DNA of 64,000 bases from an uncultured Prolixibacteraceae bacterium (GCA_937915865.1 CALGIG010000022.1:1-64000); one strand, 5' to 3'. Counted from the first letter of the stretch, positions 43,078-52,031 are shown. Translations and numbers: made by a program. Notes: generated by a model from the letters alone, not told the origin.

Positions 43078-43240
43078 TTAAAGCCCCTACAAACCTCTCC
43101 AAAGAGAGGCTTAAAAAAGCGAAGTTTTGAATTTAAAACCAGTGATACTTATAGCGTATCATTCTAATCAATTATTGAAAAAATCCAAGCGCCATTTCTT
43201 GCTCCCCTCCGCTTTGGAGGGGTTGGGGGAGGCTTTTTAG
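43078..43240. repeat. Paired inverted GC-rich element between ilvB and ilvN
   Basis: Left unit AAAGCCCCTACAAACCTCTC then CAAAGAGAGGC (about 43080-43110). Right unit, inverted, CCCCTCCGCTTTGGAGGGG then TTGGGGGAGGCTTTTTAG (about 43204-43240). Same architecture and length class as the pair at 10916-11072. It is inside the operon, so it is transcribed with ilvBN. Confidence 0.7.
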
Positions 43241-44934
43241 GATTCAAGTAAAACGTCAGAGACCGATGCACCGGTTGGAACCATCGGGAAAACATTGTCT
43301 TCCTTCTCAACAACCACTTCAAGCACATAAGGGCCTTTATGGTCGATCATTTCCTGAATAGCGCCTTCGAGTTGGTTGCGCGAAGTTACTTTCTGCGAGG
43401 CCAATCCATAAGCTTTAGCAATACCCACAAAATCAGGATTTTTAAGTTCGGTGAACGAGTAGCGTTTTTCGAAAAACAACTGTTGCCATTGTCGCACCAT
43501 GCCAAGAAAATTGTTATTCAGAACAATAATTTTTAAATCAAGATTATACTGTGAAATTGTTCCCAATTCCTGGATAGTCATCTGGAAACCACCATCGCCG
43601 ACCATTGCAAACACCACACGGTTAGGCTGACCTATTTTAGCACCTACGGCAGCCGGTAAAGCATATCCCATAGTTCCCAAACCACCTGATGTTACATTGC
43701 TTCGGGTTTGTGTGAACTTAAAGTAACGCGAGGCAATCATTTGCTGCTGGCCTACGTCGGTAACTAAAATCGCGTCATTGTTGGTTTTTTCCGAAGCGAT
43801 GCGAACGACTTCACCCATTGTCAAGCCTTGTTTCGACGGGTATATGTCTTTGGAAATAACCTTTTCATACTCAATTTTATCGCAGGCTTTAAATTCCTTC
43901 ACCCAATCTTCATGCGAATTTGCATTCACATTATCAATCATCATTCTTAGCGATTTCTTGGCATTCCCTAAAACCGGAGCATCGGCTTTTACAATCTTGT
44001 TGACCTCTGCCGGATCTATTTCAAGATGAACTATTTTAGCACCTCGGGCGTAAGCCGCAACTTTTCCGGTAACGCGGTCGTCGAAACGCATACCAACAGC
44101 AATTATTACATCAGCTTCGTTGGTTTTTACATTTGGCCCATAATTTCCATGCATCCCTAACATACCAATATTTAATGGATGATCGGAAGGAAGTGCAGAC
44201 AAACCTAAGAGAGTCCAGGCTGCCGGAATACCAGTCTTTTCAACGAACTCTTTCAATTCAGCTTCAGCATGAGCAATTATTACTCCGTGCCCGAACAACA
44301 GCAATGGTTTTTTAGCTTCGTTGATAATATCGGCAGCTGCTTTTACCTGAAACGGATCAACCGGATATTCCGGGACATAACTTCTTATTTTAGTACATTT
44401 CTTGTATTCAAAATCCATTTCGGCAAACTGTGCATCTTTAGCAATATCAAGCAAAACAGGTCCGGGCCGACCGGTTGACGCAATATGAAACGCTTTAGCA
44501 ATAGCCTCAGGAATTTCGTCGGCATGTGTCACCTGGAAATTCCACTTAGTTACCGGAAGAGTAATACCAATTACATCTGACTCTTGAAAAGCGTCGGTTC
44601 CAAGCAACGGTGAAGCTACCTGACCAGTAATACAAACTACCGGAATGGAGTCGATTTGAGCATCGGCCAAACCGGTAATTAAATTGGTTGCTCCAGGGCC
44701 TGATGTAGCAAAACAAACACCAACTTTACCGGTTACCTTGGCATATCCTTCAGCAGCATGAATAGCGCCCTGCTCGTGGCGTGTTAAATAATGTGTGACT
44801 TGCTTGTCGTAATCGTAAAGTGCATCATAAATGGGCATGATTGCACCGCCCGGATACCCGAAGATGGTATCAACTCCTTCCTCTAAAAGAGATAAAATTA
44901 CAGCTTCTGAGCCTGTTACTCGTTGTGTGGCCAT
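43237..44934 (-). CDS. ilvB: Acetolactate synthase large subunit
   Basis: 565 residues. ThDP enzyme: N-terminal 'GVDTIFGYPGGAIMPIYDAL' with catalytic Glu in 'LTRHEQGAIHAAEGYAKVTGKVG', 'LLGTDAFQESDVIGIT', and the cofactor motif 'GDGGFQMTIQELGTISQYNLDLKIIVLNNN' near residue 430. It condenses pyruvate to acetolactate, or with 2-ketobutyrate. It lies between ilvD and ilvN; the stop overlaps the repeat element at 43240. Confidence 0.97.
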   Translation of the reverse strand: MATQRVTGSEAVILSLLEEGVDTIFGYPGGAIMPIYDALYDYDKQVTHYLTRHEQGAIHAAEGYAKVTGKVGVCFATSGPGATNLITGLADAQIDSIPVVCITGQVASPLLGTDAFQESDVIGITLPVTKWNFQVTHADEIPEAIAKAFHIASTGRPGPVLLDIAKDAQFAEMDFEYKKCTKIRSYVPEYPVDPFQVKAAADIINEAKKPLLLFGHGVIIAHAEAELKEFVEKTGIPAAWTLLGLSALPSDHPLNIGMLGMHGNYGPNVKTNEADVIIAVGMRFDDRVTGKVAAYARGAKIVHLEIDPAEVNKIVKADAPVLGNAKKSLRMMIDNVNANSHEDWVKEFKACDKIEYEKVISKDIYPSKQGLTMGEVVRIASEKTNNDAILVTDVGQQQMIASRYFKFTQTRSNVTSGGLGTMGYALPAAVGAKIGQPNRVVFAMVGDGGFQMTIQELGTISQYNLDLKIIVLNNNFLGMVRQWQQLFFEKRYSFTELKNPDFVGIAKAYGLASQKVTSRNQLEGAIQEMIDHKGPYVLEVVVEKEDNVFPMVPTGASVSDVLLES

Positions 44935-45055
44935 ATTCTTATTTTTATTTATTTCCTTTCAATTCTAATTTACTATTTAACAATTTACTGTTTACAATTT
45001 TTGTCGCTTTGCACAAATTCTGCAAAGCGTCAATCGTAAATAATTAAATCGTCAA

Positions 45056-46885
45056 TCAATCAATAATTCTTATTGCGCCTCTGTCAGCCGACGAAACCAT
45101 GCTGGCATAAGCTCTAAGTGCTTTGCTTACATAGCGTTCGCGACTGCCAGGAGTAAAAGCATCTTTACCTTTTGACGATTCGGCAGCGCGACGGGCTTCC
45201 ATTTCATCCTGGGTGATCAGCACATCTATTTTCCTCGATGGTATATCAATTTCGATCAAATCGCCATCCTGAACCAAGGCAATTTCGCCACCAGCAGCAG
45301 CTTCAGGCGAAATGTGACCAATCGAAAGTCCGGAAGTTCCGCCAGAGAACCGTCCGTCGGTAATTAACGCACAAGCCTTTCCAAGGTTCATCGATTTGAT
45401 GTATGATGTTGGATAAAGCATTTCCTGCATACCGGGTCCTCCTTTTGGGCCTTCGTAGCGGATAACTACCACATCGCCCGCCTGGACTTTGCTGCCAAGG
45501 ATTCCGTTGCAGGCATCCTCCTGCGAGTGGAAAACCTTGGCGGTTCCTTTAAAATGGTAAACACTAGGGTCAACCCCGGCAGTTTTAACGATACAGCCGT
45601 TACGGGCAATGTTTCCGTAAAGCACAGCCAAACCGCCGTCTTTATTGTAAGCGTGGTCGTAGTCGCGAATGCAACCGCCAGCACGATCAGTATCTAATTC
45701 TTTGTAATAAGCCTCCTGAGAACCCATAACCAGGTTGCGGCCACCACCCGGAGCCGATTTGTATCTGCGGAGGGCGTCTTCAGTAACAGTAGCCGACATT
45801 ACATCATATTTGGCAATGGCTTCTGCCAGGGTATTTCCGTCAGCACGAGATACAGCGAGTTCAATCATATTTTGACGCGAAAGTTCTGCCAGAATACCCA
45901 GAATACCACCGGCTCGGTTTACATCTTCTATATGATAATAGCCATTGGGTGCCACTTTACACAGGTTTGGAGTTACTTTCGACAATTCGTCAATATCTTT
46001 CATCGTGAAATCAACTTCACCCTCAGCTGCAATAGCAAGGATATGAAGAACGGTATTGGTTGATCCGCCCATAGCAATGTCGAGTTTCATTGCATTCTGG
46101 AATGCAGCTCGGGTGGCAATGTTGCGCGGAAGTACTTTTTCATTTCCGTTTTGGTAATATTCGATAGTCATTTCAACAATGCGCGAAGCAGCTTCCTCAA
46201 ATAAGCGTTTACGGTTAGCATGTGTTGCAACAATAGTTCCATTACCCGGAAGGGCAAGACCTAAAGCTTCAGCCAGACAGTTCATCGAGTTGGCAGTAAA
46301 CATTCCGGAGCAAGAACCGCAAGTTGGACAAGCATCTCTCTCTATTTTTGAAACAGTTTCGTCTGAAATATTTTGATCGGCAGCCATCACCATAGCATCA
46401 ATCAGATCGTATTTTTTACCATCAACAACACCAGCTTCCATTGGTCCTCCCGAAACAAAAATGGCGGGAATATTCAGGCGCATGGCTGCCATCATCATAC
46501 CGGGGGTGATTTTGTCGCAATTCGAAATGCAGACCATAGCATCGGCACGGTGTGCATTGCACATGTATTCAACACTGTCGGCAATTACATCGCGCGATGG
46601 CAATGAATACAACATGCCGTCGTGCCCCATGGCAATTCCATCGTCGATAGCAATGGTATTGAATTCGGCAGCAAAACAACCTTTTTGCTCGATTATTCCT
46701 TTTATATACTGGCCAATTTCGTGAAGGTGCACATGCCCAGGGACAAATTGGGTAAATGAATTGACAATTGCAATCACCGGCTTTCCGAGTTGCTCTTCCT
46801 TCATTCCATTAGCCCTCCAGAGGCTTCTTGCTCCTGCCATACGCCGTCCTTCGGTCGTAGTAGCTGATCTCAATTTTTTTTGCAT
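45056..46885 (-). CDS. ilvD: Dihydroxy-acid dehydratase
   Basis: 609 residues. Fe-S cysteines in 'CISNCDKITPGMMMA' and 'CPTCGSCSGMFTANSMNCL'; 'GGSTNTVLHILAIA' and 'LITDGRFSGGTSGLSIGHISPEAAAGG' are diagnostic. Dehydrates dihydroxyisovalerate and dihydroxymethylvalerate to keto acids. First structural gene of ilvDBN; its transcription is gated by the attenuator at 46914-47046. Confidence 0.97.
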   Translation of the reverse strand: MQKKLRSATTTEGRRMAGARSLWRANGMKEEQLGKPVIAIVNSFTQFVPGHVHLHEIGQYIKGIIEQKGCFAAEFNTIAIDDGIAMGHDGMLYSLPSRDVIADSVEYMCNAHRADAMVCISNCDKITPGMMMAAMRLNIPAIFVSGGPMEAGVVDGKKYDLIDAMVMAADQNISDETVSKIERDACPTCGSCSGMFTANSMNCLAEALGLALPGNGTIVATHANRKRLFEEAASRIVEMTIEYYQNGNEKVLPRNIATRAAFQNAMKLDIAMGGSTNTVLHILAIAAEGEVDFTMKDIDELSKVTPNLCKVAPNGYYHIEDVNRAGGILGILAELSRQNMIELAVSRADGNTLAEAIAKYDVMSATVTEDALRRYKSAPGGGRNLVMGSQEAYYKELDTDRAGGCIRDYDHAYNKDGGLAVLYGNIARNGCIVKTAGVDPSVYHFKGTAKVFHSQEDACNGILGSKVQAGDVVVIRYEGPKGGPGMQEMLYPTSYIKSMNLGKACALITDGRFSGGTSGLSIGHISPEAAAGGEIALVQDGDLIEIDIPSRKIDVLITQDEMEARRAAESSKGKDAFTPGSRERYVSKALRAYASMVSSADRGAIRIID

Positions 46886-46913
46886 ACCTTTTTGTCTGAA
46901 ATTATTTTCTACT

Positions 46914-46946
46914 AAAAAAAAACCTTTCTCAACTGAATGAGAAAGG
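46914..46946 (-). terminator. Attenuator terminator upstream of ilvD
   Basis: On the minus strand CCTTTCTC (46946-46939), loop ATTCAGTT, GAGAAAGG (46930-46923), then nine T (46922-46914). It lies 28 bp before the ilvD start codon, between leader peptide and ilvD. Confidence 0.9.
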
Positions 46947-46988
46947 CTTTAAAGTTTTTATAGTTTACATTATACCAATCTCATTCAG
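46933..46988 (-). promoter_or_regulatory. Antiterminator pairing of the ilv leader
   Basis: CTGAATGAGA (46988-46979, overlapping the leader stop codon) is perfectly complementary to TCTCATTCAG (46942-46933), which is the inner 5' arm and loop of the terminator. The two structures exclude each other, as attenuation requires. Confidence 0.85.
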
Positions 46989-47046
46989 AACGAAGTAGGA
47001 CCACCACGCTGATAATGACTAGAGATATAATGTTGATATTTTGCAT
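46981..47046 (-). CDS. ilvL: ilv operon leader peptide (attenuation)
   Basis: ATG at 47046 to TGA at 46981: 21 residues. Twelve are branched-chain: five Ile, four Val and three Leu, with VVV and II clusters (MQNINIISLV then IISVVVLLRSE). A good promoter lies 24 bp upstream, and a terminator/antiterminator pair lies downstream. When charged Ile/Val/Leu tRNA is scarce the ribosome stalls, the antiterminator forms and ilvDBN is read. Name given by analogy to enterobacterial ilvL; sequence identity is not implied. Confidence 0.88.
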   Translation of the reverse strand: MQNINIISLVIISVVVLLRSE

Positions 47047-47069
47047 TTGTACTATTGTTTTAGTGCTGG

Positions 47070-47099
47070 CAAAAGTAAAAATTAATTTGAACTTCCAAA
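47070..47099 (-). promoter_or_regulatory. Promoter of the ilv leader and ilvDBN
   Basis: Minus strand TTTG (47099-47096), 18-bp spacer, TACTTTTG (47077-47070): identical in layout to the rplS promoter. Transcript start near 47063, 17 nt before the leader ATG. Confidence 0.8.
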
Positions 47100-47572
47100 A
47101 TGAATTTATAAGTAAATATCAGTTTTATCAATGAATTTATAACAATAGTTCGGTAAACAAACAATATAAATATTTGGTTCTCAAGAAAATAAGCAACGAT
47201 AAATTTAGATAAAAAACTGAAAATCAGTATCTTGAAAGATTATTCCGTAATATAACAAGAATGATCTCCAGGGTTAATAAAAATATTAAGTGTCTTATTT
47301 TCAATATTTTAAACACTAATCCTTTTTCAAAGCTAGGCAAGCCCAAGAAAAATAGCAAATTATATTCAAACAGTATAGCGATCATTGTTAATTTTTGAGT
47401 TTATCTTATTCGTTATTCCCAATTAATCTCCCGAATCCTGCAACACCCATTTTCGCTTTAAACAGCTAATCATAAACGATTTAATCCACTCGCTTCATAA
47501 AATTACTGTTCCGAGTGGTATATTCTGTTCTGATTTGCTATATTTACCGAAACCTAATAAAACTCTTAGCTT
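47100..47572. other. Intergenic region between ilv leader and the MFS gene
   Basis: About 470 bp, AT-rich, no gene or RNA seen. A possible -7-like TATATTTA at 47539-47546 may serve the genes to the right; its -33 box is not clear. Confidence 0.45.
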
Positions 47573-47692
47573 ATGAACCAACTTCGCTATCGCCAAGCCG
47601 TTGCCTTTCTGTTCATTAAGTCGGTTCTGCTTTTTCAATTACCCAACCTCTTTTTACAAATTTCCCTTATTCAAATAACAACCAAAAACTAA
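47573..47692 (+). CDS. Possible 39-residue leader ORF before the MFS gene
   Basis: ATG at 47573 to TAA at 47690: 39 codons with ordinary codon use; hydrophobic middle ('AVAFLFIKSVLLFQLPNLFL'). It ends 4 bp before the transporter ATG, so its translation could couple to the transporter. It might equally be a chance frame; no family is recognised. Confidence 0.35.
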   Translation: MNQLRYRQAVAFLFIKSVLLFQLPNLFLQISLIQITTKN

Positions 47693-47696
47693 GTCT

Positions 47697-49016
47697 ATGG
47701 AACATGTGAATCAAAAAAGGTTATTTATCGGCGCCTGCCTGGCTCTGTTGGTTACGGCCATCACGTTTGCCATCAGGGCAAAAATTGAGGGCGTTTTTAC
47801 CGACGATTACGGATTGAGTAAAGAGCAGGTTGGACGCGCTTTCGGGCCAGCATTCTGGGGCTTTGCTGTGGCCATGTTTGCCGGTGGCTATTTCATCGAC
47901 ATTGTAAAAACCAGGAGCATCATTTGGATGGCTTTTGCCTTGCACCTGGTGGGCATTGTTTTGCTGCTCCTGGCCAAAGACATGGCTTCGCTGTTTGTTG
48001 CCAACGTATTTATCGGCCTTGGCAACGGAAGTGTTGAAGCCGCTTGTAACCCGCTCGTAACAACACTTTTCCCCGACAAGAAAACAAAAATGCTCAATCG
48101 CTTTCATGTTTGGTTCCCGGGCGGAATTGTGATTGGCAGCCTATTGGCTGCCCTCATTATGGACAAACTGAATCTGCCCTGGCAAGTATTGGTTAGTATT
48201 CTTTTCATTCCGCTGGCTATCTACGGATTCCTGTTCTTTGGGCAAAAAATCCCTGAAACCGAACGTGTTTCAACCGGTGTTACTTACAAGGAAATGATGC
48301 GCAATGTTGGAGCGCCCATCACCATTACCATAGCTGTTATCCTGATGATTATGGTGGCTACCATCCCGTCGTTCACCGTTCGTTTCGACAGCGCTGTTCC
48401 ATTTGTAATTGTTGCTTTAATTGCCCTTTTCATTGTTTTGGAAGGACGTTTGATAAACAAAATATCACTGCTTTTCCCGTTTATCTTCTTCTGTATGCTA
48501 TTAACCGCATCAACCGAATTGGGTACCACACAATGGATTAACGCGCTTCTGGCACAAAACGGCATTGGCCCGATGTTGATTTTGGCCGTTGTTACCGGCA
48601 TTATGGCTGTTGGCCGCTTCTTTGCTGGCGGATTGATTCATCGACTGAATCCTACTGGCGTACTTTTGGGTTCTTCCATATTTGCTTTCGCCGGATTAAT
48701 GCTGCTGAGTATTGCTTCGGGCCCGGTAATGACTGTTTTATCGGCTGCTGTATTTGCGGTGGGTGTTTGCTATTTTTGGCCAACTATGATTGGCGTAGCC
48801 TCGGAATATGTTCCGAAAAGTGGCGCGCTGGGCATGTCAATTCTGGGAGGCGCCGGATTTGTGGCTACGTCGATGGTTTTGCCCATTATGGGAAAATCAA
48901 TCGAGACATCGGGCGCACAAACTACACTGAGAAACATGTCGGTACTTCCAGTTATCCTGATTATTGCCTTTATCGCTCTTACTTTTATCGTGAAAGCCAA
49001 ATTCCACAAAAAATAA
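47697..49016 (+). CDS. MFS transporter, probable sugar permease
   Basis: 439 residues, twelve membrane segments in two six-helix halves. 'GYFIDIVKTRSIIWMAF' and 'NRFHVWFPGGIVIGSL' resemble the FucP/GlcP-like sugar:proton symporters of Bacteroidota, and 'GRFFAGGLIHRLNPTGVLLG' is the second-half motif. Substrate not determinable. A perfect 16-bp bidirectional terminator follows. Confidence 0.88.
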   Translation: MEHVNQKRLFIGACLALLVTAITFAIRAKIEGVFTDDYGLSKEQVGRAFGPAFWGFAVAMFAGGYFIDIVKTRSIIWMAFALHLVGIVLLLLAKDMASLFVANVFIGLGNGSVEAACNPLVTTLFPDKKTKMLNRFHVWFPGGIVIGSLLAALIMDKLNLPWQVLVSILFIPLAIYGFLFFGQKIPETERVSTGVTYKEMMRNVGAPITITIAVILMIMVATIPSFTVRFDSAVPFVIVALIALFIVLEGRLINKISLLFPFIFFCMLLTASTELGTTQWINALLAQNGIGPMLILAVVTGIMAVGRFFAGGLIHRLNPTGVLLGSSIFAFAGLMLLSIASGPVMTVLSAAVFAVGVCYFWPTMIGVASEYVPKSGALGMSILGGAGFVATSMVLPIMGKSIETSGAQTTLRNMSVLPVILIIAFIALTFIVKAKFHKK

Positions 49017-49034
49017 GGTTACAGGCTTGAAAAC

Positions 49035-49074
49035 AATAAGGATCCGATCTTTTCAAAGAGATCGGATCCTTATT
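49035..49074. terminator. Bidirectional terminator between MFS and dsbA-like genes
   Basis: AATAAGGATCCGATCT (49035-49050) pairs perfectly with AGATCGGATCCTTATT (49059-49074), loop TTTCAAAG: a 16-bp stem between convergent genes. Confidence 0.88.
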
Positions 49075-49080
49075 ATTCGC

Positions 49081-49785
49081 TTAAATATCGATCCTGAATA
49101 CCGGATTTTCTTTTTTCCACGATTCATAGGCTTTCTCCAGTGTATTCAGGAAAACCTGACTGTCTTGCGCTCCTGAAACTGCAAATTTTCGGTCGAACAC
49201 AAAGAATGGAACGCCTCGTAATCCCAAACTAAATGCTTCCTGAATGTCGTTCCTTACCGCATCAGCAAACTCGTCGCCTTCCAGCGTATTTTTTACCAGG
49301 CCAGTATCGATACCGATTTCTGCACCAATTTGGGCAAGCGTATCCACATCATCGATATTTTTTCCTTCAGTAAAATAAGCGCTAAAAAGTTTTTCTTCAG
49401 CTTCATTCTGAACTCCCTGAACTCTTGCCAAATGCGAAAACCGATGCGCCATAAATGTATTGGCAGGAATAGCTTTGTCGAAATTGTATTGCAGTCCAAC
49501 ATTTTTTGCCCGCCCGGCAACCTGATTGTTCATTGCAGTAGCCTCTGAAAGGCTAATTCGCTTATGATCTGATAGATATTGATGGATACTTTTACCCGGA
49601 ATCGTCTTCATTTCCGGCGCAAGTTGGTAACTTTTCCAGATAATTTCAAGTTCGTTGAAATATTTAAAATTATCCAGGGCTGTTTCAAATTTCCGTTTGC
49701 CAATGTAACAAAACGGGCATACCACATCGCTCCATATTTCTATTTTCAGTTTGTTTTTTGTCGAACTCATTGTTTTTGTTTTCAT
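49081..49785 (-). CDS. DsbA family oxidoreductase (FrnE-like)
   Basis: 234 residues, thioredoxin fold with helical insert. Active site 'DVVCPFCYIGKRKFE' with C23 and C26. 'GVPFFVFDRKFAVSGAQ' is the cis-Pro loop and substrate motif. FrnE-like members are cytoplasmic thiol isomerases, and there is no signal peptide here. ATG at 49785 lies inside a 25-bp inverted repeat; a second start (ATG at 49770) is possible. Confidence 0.9.
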   Translation of the reverse strand: MKTKTMSSTKNKLKIEIWSDVVCPFCYIGKRKFETALDNFKYFNELEIIWKSYQLAPEMKTIPGKSIHQYLSDHKRISLSEATAMNNQVAGRAKNVGLQYNFDKAIPANTFMAHRFSHLARVQGVQNEAEEKLFSAYFTEGKNIDDVDTLAQIGAEIGIDTGLVKNTLEGDEFADAVRNDIQEAFSLGLRGVPFFVFDRKFAVSGAQDSQVFLNTLEKAYESWKKENPVFRIDI

Positions 49786-49807
49786 TGTTTAAAGTAATTA
49801 AACAATG
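49783..49807 (-). promoter_or_regulatory. Inverted repeat covering the dsbA-like start codon
   Basis: CATTGTTTAA-AGTAA-TTAAACAATG: 10-bp perfect arms. The left arm holds the start codon, so in RNA the hairpin would hide it; in DNA it could be an operator. Confidence 0.5.
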
Positions 49808-49829
49808 ATTGTAATAATGGGTTCAGCTT

Positions 49830-50165
49830 TTATTCTTTATTCCTGGTTAGCTCAACTAACCGGTCAAACTGGGTTAGAAGTAATACAACAAAAATAATTT
49901 GAGTAAAAAGAATAAGAGAACGCACGGATATTCCGAATATGGTCACATTCGTCTGCATAAGAAACGAACTGAGAAACATTCCCAGGAAAAGGCCAATAAT
50001 GAGGAAGAACCACGAAAGTTTTACATCTTTTTTTAAACGTTTCCGCAACAGGGCTTCTTCGTTGATTTGAGCCATCAGTTTGTGTTCGAAATCAGAAAAA
50101 GGCATTGGGCGGGCAGATTTCTGCATCAATTCGCCAACAATTTTATCTTCCTCTTCAACTTTCAT
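49830..50165 (-). CDS. Small membrane protein, probable anti-sigma partner
   Basis: 111 residues. N-terminal soluble part ('KVEEEDKIVGELMQKSARPMPFSDFEHKLMAQINEE') and two membrane helices (about 48-68 and 79-100). It overlaps the sigma gene by 4 bp (ATGA), the usual arrangement for a membrane anti-sigma. No zinc motif. Function inferred from position. Confidence 0.7.
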   Translation of the reverse strand: MKVEEEDKIVGELMQKSARPMPFSDFEHKLMAQINEEALLRKRLKKDVKLSWFFLIIGLFLGMFLSSFLMQTNVTIFGISVRSLILFTQIIFVVLLLTQFDRLVELTRNKE

Positions 50166-50722
50166 CTCTCTAAAATTAAATGTTCATCCTTAATTTTTGC
50201 ATTAACAACTGTCAGCAGGTGCTTTCGGGCTCGATGCAAAACAACTTTTATATTGGCAATTGACCACCCGGTAAGATTTGCCATTTCTTCCATATTGTTT
50301 CCGTCCATGTAAAATAATTGAAGCGCCAGAGCCTCCTTTGGAGGTATTCGATTCAACGATTCAACAACCAAAACATGTTGTTCTTCGTGATTCAATCCAC
50401 GAAATGTTTCGGTAAAATCCTCTGCTTCGGGCAAATTCTGTTCATACAAAACAAGTTTATCGTTTTTCGATTTCTCTATCTTCCTGAAAGCTTCATTAAT
50501 GACTATCCGGTAAAACCATGTTTTAAATTCCGATTTCCCTTTAAATGAGTTCAAATTCTTAAAAACCTTCAAAAATGCTTCCTGGACAACTTCTTCAGCA
50601 TCAAATTCATTTTTGACCACGGAAATAGCCACCGAAAATGCCAGATATTTATACTTCTGTATAAAATACCTGAAATCATCAGTATTCCCATCCAAAACTC
50701 GCTTGATGTAAACTGAATCCAT
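50162..50722 (-). CDS. ECF-type RNA polymerase sigma factor
   Basis: 186 residues. Region 2 'FRYFIQKYKYLAFSVAISVVKNEFDAEEVVQEAFLKVFKNLNSF' and 'FKTWFYRIVINEAFRKIEKSK'; region 4 'IPPKEALALQLFYMDGNNMEEMANLTGWSIANIKVVLHRARKHLL'. Coupled to the downstream small membrane gene and 9 bp after the DUF6249 gene, making a three-gene operon. Confidence 0.92.
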   Translation of the reverse strand: MDSVYIKRVLDGNTDDFRYFIQKYKYLAFSVAISVVKNEFDAEEVVQEAFLKVFKNLNSFKGKSEFKTWFYRIVINEAFRKIEKSKNDKLVLYEQNLPEAEDFTETFRGLNHEEQHVLVVESLNRIPPKEALALQLFYMDGNNMEEMANLTGWSIANIKVVLHRARKHLLTVVNAKIKDEHLILER

Positions 50723-50731
50723 CTGGTTCTT

Positions 50732-51082
50732 TTAGTTCGCTTTGGGCTTCTCGATAAAATTAGCAATCACCAATCCTAGTCCACCAAATATCATCATTCC
50801 ACCAATTACCAACATACCCTCCGGAACTCTTGTTTCTAAACCCGTAGCATCATAAACTACAGGTATAAACAATCCAATACCCATTCCCAAAACAATCATT
50901 CCTAATTTTAACCACGGAAATTTAAAATTGAATTCCCGCTTTTTAAAGATTTCGGCAGCATTGGCATTTTTTTCAATTAAGGCCATTCGTTCCTTATTGC
51001 GGGCCTGAAGGTAAAAGTACCATCCGAAGAAAATGCAGGCAAAAAAAGCAAGCCAAACCAAGGTTATTCCTAAATCTTCCAT
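50732..51082 (-). CDS. DUF6249 membrane protein
   Basis: 116 residues. One N-terminal helix (about 6-26), a basic linker ('ARNKERMALIEKNANAAEIFKKR'), and two more helices (about 58-76 and 91-109). The 'KERMALIEKN' linker after the first helix matches DUF6249, which is often encoded with an ECF sigma factor as here. Function unknown. Confidence 0.8.
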   Translation of the reverse strand: MEDLGITLVWLAFFACIFFGWYFYLQARNKERMALIEKNANAAEIFKKREFNFKFPWLKLGMIVLGMGIGLFIPVVYDATGLETRVPEGMLVIGGMMIFGGLGLVIANFIEKPKAN

Positions 51083-51239
51083 ATTCTTTAAGTTTTATGA
51101 TTTGTCTCTTTGATCATTCGTTTACGAAAAGGTTACAAGTAACTTAATCATATCTGAAAGTTTACTTTTTTTGATTGTTGTTTTATACCTCTTCAATTAA
51201 TATTTGTTTTACTTTTAATCAGCAAAACAAAATGAAAAA

Positions 51240-52028
51240 ATGAATTCTCGAAGTTTCTGGAATAAATACACTTTCGCAGTCAATCAAACCTTAACTTTTT
51301 GGGCAGGTTTTACCGAAATAGGAGTGAAACGAGTTCCGAACGGGTGGCTGGTTAAAAGTCAGTCAACCGCACAACCCACTGATAATTTAATGGTTGCTGG
51401 AACAATGGATTTGACCGACGAACAAGATGTATTTCATTTTTATACCGGAATTTCGAATAATTTACTAATTGTACCAGCGTTACCAGATAAACCTGTGGTT
51501 TTCAGAAATAACAAAAACCTGAAGATCAGTGCAGGAGAGTCTGCCAATTTATTCTTTAGAATTCCGCTTTCAATTCAGCTATATTTCGAAGAAATAAAAG
51601 ACGAAAACCGTTTAGTTGAGATTCCGTTAAAACGCCTTTCTGATACCTGGTTTGGCGAAATTGACAATGGGGAACCTGCTTATTCAATTGGCAATACGTA
51701 TTACAACTCGTTAAGCGAAATTGATTTAAAATACTGGGAAGCAGTTATTCCAGTCGAGATCATAAACAATACCTCCGGAACCCTTGATTTGCAAAGGTTA
51801 ATACTGCGTGTCGAGGATTTCAATCTTTACCGGAATGACAACTATATCCTTTCTAATTATGTCAATATTGAATTTAAAGGTCAGGAGCAGGTTGAAAGTG
51901 TAAGTCTAAGTACCAGCGATAATATTCATGGCGATAAATTCCAAATAATAGCCAACAAGAGGTTATCTGATTCGAAAAAACTACTTCGGCGAAGTTTTTT
52001 CTTTATTAAGAACATTTATCAAAGCTAA
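51240..52028 (+). CDS. DUF432-like protein next to a mechanosensitive channel
   Basis: 262 residues, beta-rich, no signal peptide. 'LTFWAGFTEIGVKRVPNGWLVKS' and 'ISAGESANLFFRIPLSIQLYFE' and 'LLRRSFFFIKNIYQS' fit DUF432, whose genes commonly adjoin MscS-type channels; the MscS gene begins 3 bp after this stop. Likely a cytoplasmic partner of the channel. Assignment is from recall and context. Confidence 0.72.
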   Translation: MNSRSFWNKYTFAVNQTLTFWAGFTEIGVKRVPNGWLVKSQSTAQPTDNLMVAGTMDLTDEQDVFHFYTGISNNLLIVPALPDKPVVFRNNKNLKISAGESANLFFRIPLSIQLYFEEIKDENRLVEIPLKRLSDTWFGEIDNGEPAYSIGNTYYNSLSEIDLKYWEAVIPVEIINNTSGTLDLQRLILRVEDFNLYRNDNYILSNYVNIEFKGQEQVESVSLSTSDNIHGDKFQIIANKRLSDSKKLLRRSFFFIKNIYQS

Positions 52029-52031
52029 ATT

